DNA of 64,000 nucleotides. Source: Calothrix sp. NIES-2098. GTDB taxonomy: Bacteria > Cyanobacteriota > Cyanobacteriia > Cyanobacteriales > Nostocaceae. Shown in pieces: positions 52,837 to 62,555 of this stretch (the stretch's first letter is position 1; the number at the start of each line of letters is the position of its first letter). The translations under genes were made by a program, and so were the position numbers. Location: NCBI GenBank assembly GCA_002368175.1, contig AP018172.1:7567001-7631000 (forward strand). Reading direction: 5' to 3'. A model generated the notes under the pieces. That model saw only the letters and a list, made by a program, of their open reading frames with translations, did not search any database and was not told where the DNA came from.

Positions 52837-53898
52837 ATGAATAACCAAATTACAATTGCTGTCCTGGGCGTTGGGCGTTGGGGCGTACATTTGCTACGGA
52901 ATTTTTTAGAACATCCTCAAGTAAGTATTGGCGCGGTTGTAGATCCAAATCCCGAACGTTTGGTGGCGGTAAAACGGCAATTTAATTTAAGTGAAAATGT
53001 ATTATTAACTACCGAGTGGCAGGCTATCAAGCAAGTACAAGATTTGAGTGCAGTGGCGATCGCAACTCCAGCTACAACTCATTATGACCTGATTAAGTAT
53101 GCTCTTAACCTGGGATACCATGTTTTAGCAGAAAAGCCCTTAACTTTAGATCCATTAGAATGTCTTGAACTTTGCCACTTAGCAGAGCAACAGCATTTAA
53201 TACTGATGGTGGATCATACATATTTATTTCACCCAGGCGTTGAGAAAGGGCAAGCTGTCATTCAGGCAGGGAAAATAGGTGATTTACGCTATGGCTACGC
53301 CACCCGCACCCATTTAGGGCCAGTCCGCCAAGATGTTGACGCATTGTGGGACTTAGCGATTCACGATATTGCCATTTTTAACAATTGGCTGGGTCAGCAA
53401 CCCGTGAAAGTGCAAGCAACAGGTACGGTGTGGTTGCAAACAGGGGACAAGGAGACATCTCCCTCAACTTTTAACCACAACCACGGGTTAGCTGACTTAG
53501 TATGGGTGACGCTGACATATCCAGGTGGCTTTCAAGCATATATTCATCTTTGCTGGCTGAATACCGATAAACAAAGACGCTTAGTGGTTGTGGGTCAGCG
53601 TGGTAGCTTGATTTTTGATGAAATGTCACATCCATCGCCTTTGACCTTGCTAAGTGGTGAATTGAAATACCAGGACAATCAATTTTTGCCAATGAATCAA
53701 AGCCAAGAGGTACTGGAAATAGAAAAAGGCGAACCTTTAAAACGAGTATGCGATCGCTTTATTACTTGTATCCTCAAAAATACTCCCCCAGTTGTTTCAT
53801 CTGGTTGGGTAAGTACAGACTTAGTACAAATTCTCACCGCCCTCACAGTATCTCTTCAGCGAGGTGGGGAAGTTGTGTTTCTCAAACCTGAGAGTTAA
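52837..53898 (+). CDS. Gfo/Idh/MocA family oxidoreductase
   Basis: A 353-residue NAD(P)-dependent sugar-type dehydrogenase. The Rossmann motif is AVLGVGRWGVHLLRNFLEHP (8-27), then VAIATPATTHYDL (conserved acid/threonine of the family) and EKPLTLDP, the conserved Lys-Pro of Gfo/Idh proteins, with the catalytic His in ALWDLAIHDIAIF. The substrate is unknown. Upstream lies rnc and downstream a minus-strand kinase, so the neighbourhood gives no clue. Confidence 0.9.
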   Translation: MNNQITIAVLGVGRWGVHLLRNFLEHPQVSIGAVVDPNPERLVAVKRQFNLSENVLLTTEWQAIKQVQDLSAVAIATPATTHYDLIKYALNLGYHVLAEKPLTLDPLECLELCHLAEQQHLILMVDHTYLFHPGVEKGQAVIQAGKIGDLRYGYATRTHLGPVRQDVDALWDLAIHDIAIFNNWLGQQPVKVQATGTVWLQTGDKETSPSTFNHNHGLADLVWVTLTYPGGFQAYIHLCWLNTDKQRRLVVVGQRGSLIFDEMSHPSPLTLLSGELKYQDNQFLPMNQSQEVLEIEKGEPLKRVCDRFITCILKNTPPVVSSGWVSTDLVQILTALTVSLQRGGEVVFLKPES

Positions 53899-54027
53899 AG
53901 GACATGGGGACGTGGAAAAATAATTCTCACCCCTGACTCTTGCTTATTACCTATAGCCTATCGCCTTTAATCAAATGACCATTGACTTTTGACTTTGGAC
54001 TATTGACTCTTGACTAATAACAAATCC

Positions 54028-56151
54028 CTACCTTTCCGAAGTACCGTTAGTACAAGCTTCTTCCGTTGGTAGACTGGAAAACACACTTGGCGGTCTCAGA
54101 AGACTAACTTCGCAACTATCTTCCAAAAGCGGCAACTCATCTTTGGATTCATCTATCTCTGCTATTGTAGATTCGGGAATTTCTGTAGAGTCAAGTAGCG
54201 ATTCTTGTTGCAGGTTAAGATAACTATTTATTCCTCTTTTTGCCTCATCTGTGGCGGAGACTTCAATATCCTGTAAATTACCTTCCTCTACTGGGGGAAA
54301 TAACAGCGATAGATCGATTAAAGGCAAAGCGATGGTAACTGTGGTTCCTTGATGAAGTCCCGCACTCTTCAGGGTAATAGTACCTTTCATGAGTTCGATT
54401 AAGTTGCGTGAAATCGCCAATCCTAATCCTGTACCCTCAATCTTGCGCGTACTTGCACCATCTACCATCACAAAGGGACGAAATAGTTTGTGCTGTTGGG
54501 CAGGATCGATCCCCATACCTGTATCTGTGATATGAATCAATACTTGAGGTCGATCGTCGCTGTTTTGAATTTCACAAGCGATCGCAATGCTTCCTTCTTC
54601 AGTAAATTTAGTAGCATTGCCAATTACATTAATTAGTACTTGCTTGAGCTTTGCTGCATCCGCTTTCACGGGAATTGGCTCGCTACCTAAGTCAGTTTTC
54701 AACTGCAAACCTCTTTGTTGCACGTTCACTGACTGTAAATTAATTACTTCTAATAGTAATTTTCTCAGATCTAGAGGTTCTGTAACTACTGAAAGTTTGC
54801 CTGCTTCAATTTTAGAAATATCCAGTAGATCGTTAATAATTCCTAATAGATGAATCGCTGTTTCATCAGCACGCTTGAGAAATTCTATTTCTTCTTCTCG
54901 GTTATCGCACAAGCCGTCATGAACTAAGCGAACACAATTAATAATAATATTCAATGGATTTCGTAACTCATGGGAAGTTGTAGCTAAAAACTGACTTTTA
55001 ACTTGATTAGCAGTTTTTGCTTCTTTCCAAGCTATTTCTAGTTCTTCTGCCCAAGCTTTGAGCCTTGCAACCATCTGGTCTAAGGCTTGTGCTAGTTGAT
55101 TAAACTCTCTAATTTTAAAATTGTGGGGAACTGGTTGGGCGTGGTGATGGCTATCAATATTGAGTGCATAATCTCGCAATTCTTCTACAGGTCTTGCGAG
55201 GTAAGGAGCTAAATATAAAGATGCTAATAAACTTGCACCTATTAAACCGACAGTTAAAACAATCAGAATAAGTTTGATTTCTTCCAAACCAAAAACTGCA
55301 TTCTCTACACTTGTGACAGCTAAAACAATCCATTTTTGCTGTGAATCTTGTTGCAGGGGATCGTGAATTGCTGTATAACCAGCTACTAGTTCTTGCCCCT
55401 GTTGAAAAGACAAATCTATAGAATCTCGTTGTCCGATATTCGCCTTTTTAATCAGGCTTTGGAGTTGAGAAGATTCTCGGTACTGTTGAATATTATTCCC
55501 GACTCTTTCTGGCAATGGGTGCGCTAAAATTGTGCCATCTTCAGCAATGACTAACAAAGAGCCTGTGAGCGATCCCGGCGGTTTGATAGTTTGTTGGTAC
55601 AATGCTGACTGAAGACTTAAGCTATAGAGCAATTGACCTGCATTATCGTAAACTGGAGCTGATAGTAATACTTGCAATTGGTTTTGCGGATCTCTAGAAC
55701 CAGTTGTGCCAGCCTTTGGCGGTAAGATTGTTGTAATCTCAACTCCTTGGGATGGCAAAAACGTACTCAGTTCTTCAATTGGTTTGCCATCACAAGTACT
55801 AGCAACAATTTTATCTGTTTGTAGATTTTTTAATTGAATACACTCAATTTTGCTTGGCAGTTGTTTCGCTATTTGAGTGAGAAATTCCTGCGTCTCTGTG
55901 GGTGAAGGAGACTGGATAACTTTTGTTTTACTAATAATATGCAAACTAGTTTTTAGGGTAGCGATCGCATCTACAATCTTCTCCCCTTTGATCGCGGCAC
56001 TTTCTGTTAAGTTCTGTCGCGCAGTTTTCAATAGGCTATTGCGTGCCTTATTTAAGGCGACAATTTCTCCTATTAATAACACCGGAACAAATAACAGCAA
56101 TATTCTTGTTAATAAAATACGCCGAAAGGATGATTGACGGGGCTTCTCCAT
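54028..56151 (-). CDS. Membrane sensor histidine kinase with extracytoplasmic Cache-like domain
   Basis: A kinase of 707 residues from ATG 56151. A first membrane helix (ILLLFVPVLLIGEIVAL) is followed by a roughly 240-residue periplasmic domain with dCache-like features (VIAEDGTILAHPLPERVG near the end), a second membrane helix (IKLILIVLTVGLIGASLLAS), a HAMP-like linker, HisKA with SQFLATTSHELRNPLN and an ATPase domain (NATKFT, DTGMGIDP, GTGLGLAISRNL). The long acidic C-terminal tail (about 110 residues) after the ATPase domain is unusual and has no receiver. No response regulator is adjacent. Alternative GTG start at 56163. Confidence 0.9.
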   Translation of the reverse strand: MEKPRQSSFRRILLTRILLLFVPVLLIGEIVALNKARNSLLKTARQNLTESAAIKGEKIVDAIATLKTSLHIISKTKVIQSPSPTETQEFLTQIAKQLPSKIECIQLKNLQTDKIVASTCDGKPIEELSTFLPSQGVEITTILPPKAGTTGSRDPQNQLQVLLSAPVYDNAGQLLYSLSLQSALYQQTIKPPGSLTGSLLVIAEDGTILAHPLPERVGNNIQQYRESSQLQSLIKKANIGQRDSIDLSFQQGQELVAGYTAIHDPLQQDSQQKWIVLAVTSVENAVFGLEEIKLILIVLTVGLIGASLLASLYLAPYLARPVEELRDYALNIDSHHHAQPVPHNFKIREFNQLAQALDQMVARLKAWAEELEIAWKEAKTANQVKSQFLATTSHELRNPLNIIINCVRLVHDGLCDNREEEIEFLKRADETAIHLLGIINDLLDISKIEAGKLSVVTEPLDLRKLLLEVINLQSVNVQQRGLQLKTDLGSEPIPVKADAAKLKQVLINVIGNATKFTEEGSIAIACEIQNSDDRPQVLIHITDTGMGIDPAQQHKLFRPFVMVDGASTRKIEGTGLGLAISRNLIELMKGTITLKSAGLHQGTTVTIALPLIDLSLLFPPVEEGNLQDIEVSATDEAKRGINSYLNLQQESLLDSTEIPESTIAEIDESKDELPLLEDSCEVSLLRPPSVFSSLPTEEACTNGTSER

Positions 56152-56444
56152 CGAACGTCTCACTTCGCATCAGCAAACCACAACAGCCAAAGATATGCAA
56201 TTAGACCAGCTAGTTGAGACATTTTATTAAGTTATCAGTACTTTATTGGCAAAGGTTAAAGATATCAAAGTTTGCATCTGCAAAAAGAAACATGTTATAC
56301 CAAAACCCGTGAAGGTTATTTGTAAAAAAGACTTGTGTTGCATATCTATACACTGGTGAAATCGCTAAACAGTAGCTTGCATATATGGATTTATGTTAAA
56401 TCAACACACAGCAAGGAAAATATTCAAATTATCAAAGCAACTTA

Positions 56445-57137
56445 ATGGTGCAACATCGTCCTCACACCACAGTGGTTTTGGCAATGAGTGCAGATGGTAA
56501 AATAGCCGATTTTAGGCGATCGCCTGCTCGGTTTGGATCAAAGGCTGATATAGCACACCTGGAAAAACAAATTGCTGCCTCTGATGCCGTTATCTTTGGT
56601 GCTGGTACTCTGCGTGCATACGGTACTACACTAACCGTATCACATCCTCAACTGCTGCAACGTCGGACACAGGAGGGAAAATCTCCCCAGCCTGTTCATA
56701 TAGTCATTACACAATCTGCTAACCTCAATCCGGAAATTCACTTTTTTAAACAACCTGTTAAACGCTGGTTGCTAACAACCAAAGTTGGCGCACTGACTTG
56801 GGAAGGACGCTCACAATTCGATGAAATTCTGGTTTTTGAAACACCAACGGGCAAGATTGACACTCTGACTGCTTTAAAACACCTGGTATCTCTACATATA
56901 ACACGCTTAGTGGTATTGGGAGGTGGGGAGTTAGTAGCGTCAATGCTGGAACTAGATTTAATAGATGAATTATGGTTAACCGTGTGTCCCTTGATTCTAG
57001 GCGGTGCTAATGCGCCCACACCAGTATCAGGCGTAGGATTTCTGGCTAATTTGGCTCCCCGCCTTCAACTTTTAGAAGTTCATCAAGTTGAGCAGGAAGT
57101 GTTTTTGCACTATCGGCTACAACGACCAGTAGATTAG
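56445..57137 (+). CDS. RibD C-terminal-type reductase (dihydrofolate-reductase-like)
   Basis: A 230-residue protein of the RibD reductase/DHFR-like fold. The N-terminus TTVVLAMSADGKIADFRRSP is the standard opening, followed by FGAGTLRAYGTTLTV, LVVLGGGELVASMLELDLID and ELWLTVCPLILGGANAPTPV. This family reduces riboflavin or pterin intermediates with NADPH, or has unknown related substrates. The deaminase half of full RibD is absent, so it is a stand-alone reductase; the exact reaction is not known. Confidence 0.88.
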   Translation: MVQHRPHTTVVLAMSADGKIADFRRSPARFGSKADIAHLEKQIAASDAVIFGAGTLRAYGTTLTVSHPQLLQRRTQEGKSPQPVHIVITQSANLNPEIHFFKQPVKRWLLTTKVGALTWEGRSQFDEILVFETPTGKIDTLTALKHLVSLHITRLVVLGGGELVASMLELDLIDELWLTVCPLILGGANAPTPVSGVGFLANLAPRLQLLEVHQVEQEVFLHYRLQRPVD

Positions 57138-57281
57138 ATTACCCTATTAGAGATTGGGCATTTGTCAAAAGCAACCAGTCCACAATCAAGGGTCAATTAT
57201 TTCTCCCCCTTGCTCCCTGCCCTCTGCTCCTCGGCTTTTTCGTCCTCATCCTCCCATCCTAGTTACCTCAAAACCCACACG

Positions 57282-58469
57282 ATGATAGAAAAACTAAAAC
57301 CTCGCTATTCTATCGTTTGGATCGATAAAATTGCTGAAATACCCCAACAGGCTTGGGATGCTTTGGCATTACCCCTGAAAACTCCTTTTTTAGAGTGGGA
57401 GTGGCTGAACAATCTGGAGACATCCCACAGTGCTACCCGCAGAACTGGTTGGTTGCCAAATCATTTGACATTGTGGCGCGATCGAGAATTGATTGCTGCG
57501 GCTCCACTTTATCTGAAAGGACATAGTGCTGGCGAATTTGTTTTTGATCACCAGTGGGCAAGTTTAGCTGAACGTATTGGCGTAGATTATTACCCGAAAC
57601 TTTTGGGAATGACGCCGTTTACTCCGGCTGAAGGCTATCGTTTCTTAATTGCACCAGGAGAAGATGAGGATGAAATTACAGGCTTAATGGTGCATGAGAT
57701 TGACTCTTTTTGCACTAAGCATCGCATTTCTGGATGTCATTTTCTTTATATCGATCCCGAATGGCGTCCTGTTTTGGAAAGACAAGGCTTTACAAGTTGG
57801 TTGCATCACAGCTACATCTGGGAAAATGGTGGATTTAATAATTTTGATGACTACTTAGCTGTATTCAACGCCAATCAACGCCGCAATATTAAGCGGGAAC
57901 GCAAAGCGGTAGAAAAGGCAGGTTTACGACTACAACCGCTAACTGGTGATGAAATATCCCATTCTTTATTTCCTTTGATGTATCAGTTTTATGCGGATAC
58001 TTGTGACAAGTTTGGCTGGTGGGGTAGTAAATACCTGACAAAACGGTTTTTTGAACAATTACACAGCAATTACCGCCATCGAGTATTGTTTTTTGCAGCT
58101 TATAGCGAGCAAGATAGCCGTCACCCAATAGGAATGTCTTTTTGTTTATTTAAAGGTGACAGACTATATGGACGTTATTGGGGAAGTTTTCAAGAAATAG
58201 ATTGCTTACATTTTGATGCTTGCTATTATGCACCGATTGAATGGGCGATCGCTAACGATATCCAAATTTTTGACCCCGGTGCTGGCGGACGCCACAAAAA
58301 ACGGCGCGGTTTTCCTGCTAAACCCAATCATAGTTTGCACCGCTTTTACAACAACCGTTTATCACAAATTTTGCTGCCTTATATTAAAGAAGTGAATCAA
58401 CTCGAACAGCAGGAAATTGAGGCGATGAATGCCGAGTTACCTTTTAGTAAAAGAGATGGTGAGAGCTAA
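57282..58469 (+). CDS. GNAT-like acyltransferase, FemAB/peptidogalycan biosynthesis type
   Basis: A 395-residue protein with two tandem acyltransferase-like halves. It starts MIEKLKPRYSIVWIDKIAEI; visible segments include PFLEWEWLNNLETSHSATRR, an INxNQRRNIKRERKAVE-type helix, LMYQFYADTCDKFGWWGSKY, PIGMSFCLFKGDRLYGRYWG, and FDPGAGGRHKKRRGFPAKPN. The pattern agrees with the DUF482 family, annotated as peptidogalycan biosynthesis or GNAT N-acetyltransferases, widespread in cyanobacteria and proteobacteria. No enzymatic activity is established. ATG 57282 was chosen because the frame upstream (57162) runs through C/T-rich repeats. Confidence 0.83.
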   Translation: MIEKLKPRYSIVWIDKIAEIPQQAWDALALPLKTPFLEWEWLNNLETSHSATRRTGWLPNHLTLWRDRELIAAAPLYLKGHSAGEFVFDHQWASLAERIGVDYYPKLLGMTPFTPAEGYRFLIAPGEDEDEITGLMVHEIDSFCTKHRISGCHFLYIDPEWRPVLERQGFTSWLHHSYIWENGGFNNFDDYLAVFNANQRRNIKRERKAVEKAGLRLQPLTGDEISHSLFPLMYQFYADTCDKFGWWGSKYLTKRFFEQLHSNYRHRVLFFAAYSEQDSRHPIGMSFCLFKGDRLYGRYWGSFQEIDCLHFDACYYAPIEWAIANDIQIFDPGAGGRHKKRRGFPAKPNHSLHRFYNNRLSQILLPYIKEVNQLEQQEIEAMNAELPFSKRDGES

Positions 58470-58566
58470 TAAATTACAAATAAACCAAGAATAAACGGGA
58501 ATATAGGAAAGGAAGAATTACACTGGAAATGGAGTGTAAAAACTTTGCAAAAATTTGATTTTAAGA

Positions 58567-58956
58567 ATGGCTATGGATTTGATGGTAGAAGATTTGGCAG
58601 CAATTGACGAGCAGCTTTCTGGGCGTCATATTGACCTTGACCCCAGTGGATATTTCATTATCTACTTGGATCGAGAGGCAAAGTTAATTTATGCCAAACA
58701 TTTTACAAATGTAATTGATGAGCGCGGTTTAGCTGTCGATCCAGAAACAGGAAAGGTGATTCCTGCAAGAGGAAAAGTAGAAAGAACTCATACAACTGTA
58801 TTTAGTGCCAGAACAGCTAAAGAACTTTGCGTCAAAATATTTGAAGAAACTCAGCCCTGTCCTGTAAGCCTTTTAGATCATGCAGCTTATTTGGGTAGAG
58901 AATTTGTTCGGGCTGAGGTGGCTTTAGTGACAGGGCAAGAGTACGTTCAAGATTGA
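58567..58956 (+). CDS. DUF4346 domain protein
   Basis: A 129-residue protein starting MAMDLMVEDLAAIDEQLSGR, with the DUF4346 features DPSGYFIIYLDREAKLIYAK and a C-terminal DHAAYLGREFVRAEVALVTG ending in YVQD. This domain also occurs at the C-terminus of some dihydropteroate-synthase-related proteins, but its function is unknown. ATG 58567 is preferred to the TTG at 58555. A roughly 100-base spacer separates it from the preceding gene; a run of GTTAA/GTCAA-type repeats follows it. Confidence 0.85.
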   Translation: MAMDLMVEDLAAIDEQLSGRHIDLDPSGYFIIYLDREAKLIYAKHFTNVIDERGLAVDPETGKVIPARGKVERTHTTVFSARTAKELCVKIFEETQPCPVSLLDHAAYLGREFVRAEVALVTGQEYVQD

Positions 58957-59014
58957 ACTTAAATGTTAATTGTTGAAAGTTGACAGTTAACGATTAACAG
59001 TCAACTATCAGCTA

Positions 59015-59758
59015 TTAGCCATTGTTCGATGGTTGGTTAACTTGGTAAAGATAGTAAGTTGCCATTGGGATAACAGTAGCAGCAATTAGCAGCCCAACTA
59101 CCCAAGCAGTAGCATTACCTTTATCTTTGTCAGTTTCTTCTGCTGTCTTGAATGTGCCTTCTACCTGCACATTCTCAACAACTTTGGGCGGGCCGGGATC
59201 GGTTTGGCCAGAAAGAACGGCGACTAGGCGATCGCTTGCATCTAAGAAGGCTTGGTTATATTTGTTACCATTACGCAAGGGAGCCATTAGGGTTTCCGAA
59301 GCTACACTCTCAGCAATAGAGTCTGTTAGCAAAGACTTGACTTTATCGCCAGTAATAATAGCAGTGCCATTGGTAACTGTATCAATTACCAATAGAGTTT
59401 GATTTGCTTGTGCTTCTTTTGTGGGAAACCATTTTTCAAATAGTGCTTTGGCAAAACTTTCTGGTGTTTCGCCATAGTCAAGCCGGCGAATGGTGACAAT
59501 TCTGGTTTCGTAGCCAGTTTTCTTAGCCAAATCTGCCAAATTGCTGCTAATTTGACCTTCATTTACACGGCTAATTGCATCTGCTTGATCCACAACCCAG
59601 GTGCTATTATCTGCGGCTAGGTTGGGTATTTGATATGCGCCCGTGGCTAACGCCGAAGGCACAGCTAGGCAAGAAACTAGTGCGATCGCAACTAATGGCA
59701 GAATTAGCCTAATTAGGTATTTTGGAATGATAATTACTTGGTTGAGGAGCTGTTTCAT
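59015..59758 (-). CDS. psb32: TPM-domain protein, Psb32-like
   Basis: A 247-residue exported protein: signal peptide (LIRLILPLVAIALVSCLAVP, cleaved near residues 38-40), a TPM domain (about 45-180) with STWVVDQADAISRVNEGQIS, TGYETRIVTIRRLDYGETPE, TLLVIDTVTNGTAIITGDKV and the helix with LMAPLRNGNKYNQAFLDASD, then a variable linker and a C-terminal membrane helix (AWVVGLLIAATVIPMATYYL). This is the layout of cyanobacterial Psb32 and plant TLP18.3, which support photosystem II repair. The gene symbol rests on that layout and is inferred. Confidence 0.75.
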   Translation of the reverse strand: MKQLLNQVIIIPKYLIRLILPLVAIALVSCLAVPSALATGAYQIPNLAADNSTWVVDQADAISRVNEGQISSNLADLAKKTGYETRIVTIRRLDYGETPESFAKALFEKWFPTKEAQANQTLLVIDTVTNGTAIITGDKVKSLLTDSIAESVASETLMAPLRNGNKYNQAFLDASDRLVAVLSGQTDPGPPKVVENVQVEGTFKTAEETDKDKGNATAWVVGLLIAATVIPMATYYLYQVNQPSNNG

Positions 59759-59914
59759 TAGATAAACTCGAGAGACAGTCTTGCACCAAAAATACTACAC
59801 AACCACTGTCAAAATCACCTGGTTCATGGCTTTTTCCATCTGAAAGTTTTCACTATACCCAAAAGATGGTTGTTATTGTCAATTTTGATAGTTGCGGCTA
59901 CAGACCACCTACTG

Positions 59915-61102
59915 CTAAGAAACACCGCCCGATTTAGATATATTTTTAAATCGGGCGGATTTTGCAAACCATTGGCAGATTATACCATATAGTTGAAGAT
60001 TTTTGACTGCATAGATTAACTTCTTTGGTTCTTCCGTACCTGTTACGATATTCCCAAATCCAGCGACAGCACGATCCTGAACCATCCAGTTTTCATCTAA
60101 AAGCAATGGAATTAATGCTTCCTCTACTTGTTGAGATTTAATTTCTCCTAAAGCAGAAGTAGCACTATATCTAATTCGATAGTTTTTATGTTGCAAAGCT
60201 TGAATCAGTGCTGTAACTGCTGCTTCAGATCCAATTTTTCCTAAAGCATCAGCAACATACCAATCAACCGAGGGAGATTCATTATTTAATGCTTGAACTA
60301 ATGAAGGAATAACTGCCTCGGATTTAATTTTTCCTAGAGCAGAAGCAGCTTGGATACGAACTTTAGGATTTTCATGCTGTAAAACTTCAATTAATGCTGG
60401 TACAGCAACCTCATAACCAATTTTGCCTAAAGTAGACGCAGCCATTTCCACAACATAAGGGTCTTTGTCCCTTAAAGATGGAATCAATAAATATACAATT
60501 TCCTCTCTACCTATTTCTGCTAATGCTTCAGCAGCCATTGCACGAACCCAAGGATTTTGATGATTCAAAGCATGAATTAATGCTGCTTCAGCTAACTCAG
60601 AGCCAATTCGCGCCAAAATGTGAGGAGCTAGCCAATAGACATCTGAGTTTTGATGGTTTAAGGCTTGAATTAACGCTCTCACGGCTATCTCAGATTTAAT
60701 TTCACCAAAGGCAAATGTAGCAGTCCAAGGAATACAGCTTTCCTCGTCATTCAATGCTTCTACCAGATAGGGAATGGCATAGTCAGATCGTGTAATCCCC
60801 AAAAGTTGAACTTTCAATACTTCAGGGATTTGTAATGCAGTTACCAAACCCACAGTTTGCATTTGAAACTCTGGTTTTACTGCACCCGCTAACTTTGCCC
60901 CTAATCGCAAATCTACATCTAAGGCTAACCTGACGACTCGTAACGCTTCAGCCTCATCCTCTAGCTGCGCTAACATCTGCGCTATGGGTTCTGTCCATTG
61001 CAGGTAATTGAGGTAATCTCGTTGCAGTTGCTCATCACTCAACTGGGCTAGCTGTTGTAGAAGATTGTTAGACTCTGAAGGCTGTTGACGATAGAATTCC
61101 AT
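59915..61102 (-). CDS. HEAT-repeat protein
   Basis: A 395-residue protein made almost entirely of about 10 HEAT-type repeats of about 31 residues (for example AALIHALNHQNPWVRAMAAE and VPALIEVLQHENPKVRIQAA), with an N-terminal region beginning MEFYRQQPSESNNLLQQLAQ. PBS-lyase-type HEAT repeats are common in cyanobacteria, but this is not CpcE, which has a different layout, so no lyase activity is claimed. It probably binds a partner protein. The start lies 51 bp from the divergent surE start, so the two share a short promoter region. Confidence 0.85.
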   Translation of the reverse strand: MEFYRQQPSESNNLLQQLAQLSDEQLQRDYLNYLQWTEPIAQMLAQLEDEAEALRVVRLALDVDLRLGAKLAGAVKPEFQMQTVGLVTALQIPEVLKVQLLGITRSDYAIPYLVEALNDEESCIPWTATFAFGEIKSEIAVRALIQALNHQNSDVYWLAPHILARIGSELAEAALIHALNHQNPWVRAMAAEALAEIGREEIVYLLIPSLRDKDPYVVEMAASTLGKIGYEVAVPALIEVLQHENPKVRIQAASALGKIKSEAVIPSLVQALNNESPSVDWYVADALGKIGSEAAVTALIQALQHKNYRIRYSATSALGEIKSQQVEEALIPLLLDENWMVQDRAVAGFGNIVTGTEEPKKLIYAVKNLQLYGIICQWFAKSARFKNISKSGGVS

Positions 61103-61153
61103 TTGCTTTCCTCAATTTACAGCAATGGATGCTTGGCTCCTCAGTATAAATAT

Positions 61154-61834
61154 ATGACTATCATCCTCACTAACGACGACGGTATCGATGCGCCTGGAAT
61201 CAAAGCGCTACTCAATGCTGTCAAGGAAAAAAATGTAATTGTCGCTGCGCCGAGAGATCATCAATCTGGCTGTGGACATCAAGTTACGACTACTCGCCCC
61301 ATTACTCTGCAACGGCGATCGCAAACTGAATATGCGATCGCTGGAACTCCTGCTGATTGTGTGAGAATTGCCATATCGCAAATTAGCGACGATATCAAAT
61401 TTGTGTTATCGGGGATCAATGCTGGGGGTAACTTGGGCGTAGATGCTTATATTTCTGGTACGGTGGCGGCGGTGCGAGAAGCTGCAATGAACGGTATTCC
61501 CGGAATTGCTATTTCCCACTATCGCAAAGCCAAGCAAAATTTTGATTGGGAACTCGCAGCTAAATTCACGGCGGAAGTTTTAGCCGATCTACTCCAGCGT
61601 CCCCTAGAACCAGGACACTTCTGGAATGTAAATTTGCCACATCTGCAACCAGGAGAACGATACCCAGAAGTTGTGTTTTGCCAACCCTGTACCAAAGCCT
61701 TACCAATTAATTATCGAATTGAAGGCGATGATTTTTATTATGTTGGGGAATATGCAAAACGCGATCGCACTCCTGGTAGCGATGTGGATGTCTGTTTTTC
61801 GGGTAACATTGCTGTCACAAAGTTAAGGGTGTAG
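61154..61834 (+). CDS. surE: 5'/3'-nucleotidase SurE
   Basis: SurE removes phosphate from nucleoside monophosphates (and some polyphosphates) with a divalent metal, in stress and stationary survival. The 226-residue protein starts MTIILTNDDGIDAPGIKALL, with the catalytic NDDG and DxxAPG, GCGHQVTTTRPI, FVLSGINAGGNLGVDAYISG and the dimer-region FWNVNLPHL. Divergent from the HEAT gene. Frame to 61085 rejected because the true start, ATG 61154, gives the family N-terminus. Confidence 0.95.
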   Translation: MTIILTNDDGIDAPGIKALLNAVKEKNVIVAAPRDHQSGCGHQVTTTRPITLQRRSQTEYAIAGTPADCVRIAISQISDDIKFVLSGINAGGNLGVDAYISGTVAAVREAAMNGIPGIAISHYRKAKQNFDWELAAKFTAEVLADLLQRPLEPGHFWNVNLPHLQPGERYPEVVFCQPCTKALPINYRIEGDDFYYVGEYAKRDRTPGSDVDVCFSGNIAVTKLRV

Positions 61835-61886
61835 TCAACAGTCAAGAGTCATTAGTTATTTCTCCCCACACTCCCCACACTCCCTA

Positions 61887-62189
61887 CTACTCTTCCTCAT
61901 CCGACCCTTGTAGCAATATCATCAGCTTATCTAAAGTTTCTGTGAGTTGGCTGAGTTTTTGTAAGGAATCATCCTGAGATTCAGCAAGGGTTTGTACAGC
62001 GTCACACAATGCAAAAATTTGATAACCTTGCTGCTGTAACTGTTTTCCTTGGGCTTCAACTTGCACGCTGAGAGTCTCTAGTCTTTGCGCGAGACTCTCA
62101 ATTGTCTCCGTAGTAGAAAGTACTGCTTCGCCGATTTGCTCAACAATAGATTCCAAGCGACCTATCTTAACTTCGACTCCTGTTGAAAT
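61887..62189 (-). CDS. Small coiled-coil protein
   Basis: A 100-residue protein from ATG 62189, entirely heptad-rich helix: IGRLESIVEQIGEAVLSTTE, then RLETLSVQVEAQGKQLQQQG and QKLSQLTETLDKLMILLQGS, ending acidic. No family recognised; a short coiled coil of this kind could oligomerise or act as a scaffold. It is 52 bp past surE, convergent. Confidence 0.65.
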   Translation of the reverse strand: MSTGVEVKIGRLESIVEQIGEAVLSTTETIESLAQRLETLSVQVEAQGKQLQQQGYQIFALCDAVQTLAESQDDSLQKLSQLTETLDKLMILLQGSDEEE

Positions 62190-62204
62190 CATGATTTTTA
62201 CCAC

Positions 62205-62555
62205 CCTAATTTTGAGAGATCAACATAGTAATATCGCTACGGATATTGAATAATTTAATATACGCATTAACACTAGGAAACCGCCACTATTGAAATGTAA
62301 TTGATAATTTTTACGTAATTATCCGTAGCAAATTATGGCGAGAATAAACTTAGTGGCAAATTTTCCTCATGCTTACTCGCCTTTCTCCGGAGATGTTTAA
62401 TTAACTTTATCCTAAAAATATAAAAAATCACGATATCAGTACTGTTGTTAAAGATCAAGTAAATACACGGAAAAATAAAATATTTTTAAGTCTCTTAAGT
62501 CTATATTCAAATCAAGGCTAAGTAATTTTACTTTTATCGCTTGATTTTAGGGCGG
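62205..62555. other. AT-rich promoter region of the sugar transferase
   Basis: 351 bases, no gene. A 7-bp inverted repeat GATAATT-TTTACGT-AATTATC at 62303-62323 could be an operator. The sugar-transferase ribosome-binding site AGGGCGG lies at its end. Confidence 0.5.

Noticed and set aside
59915..61102. Phycobilin lyase CpcE
   Set aside because: It is a plain HEAT array with no lyase-specific context and no phycobiliprotein genes nearby.
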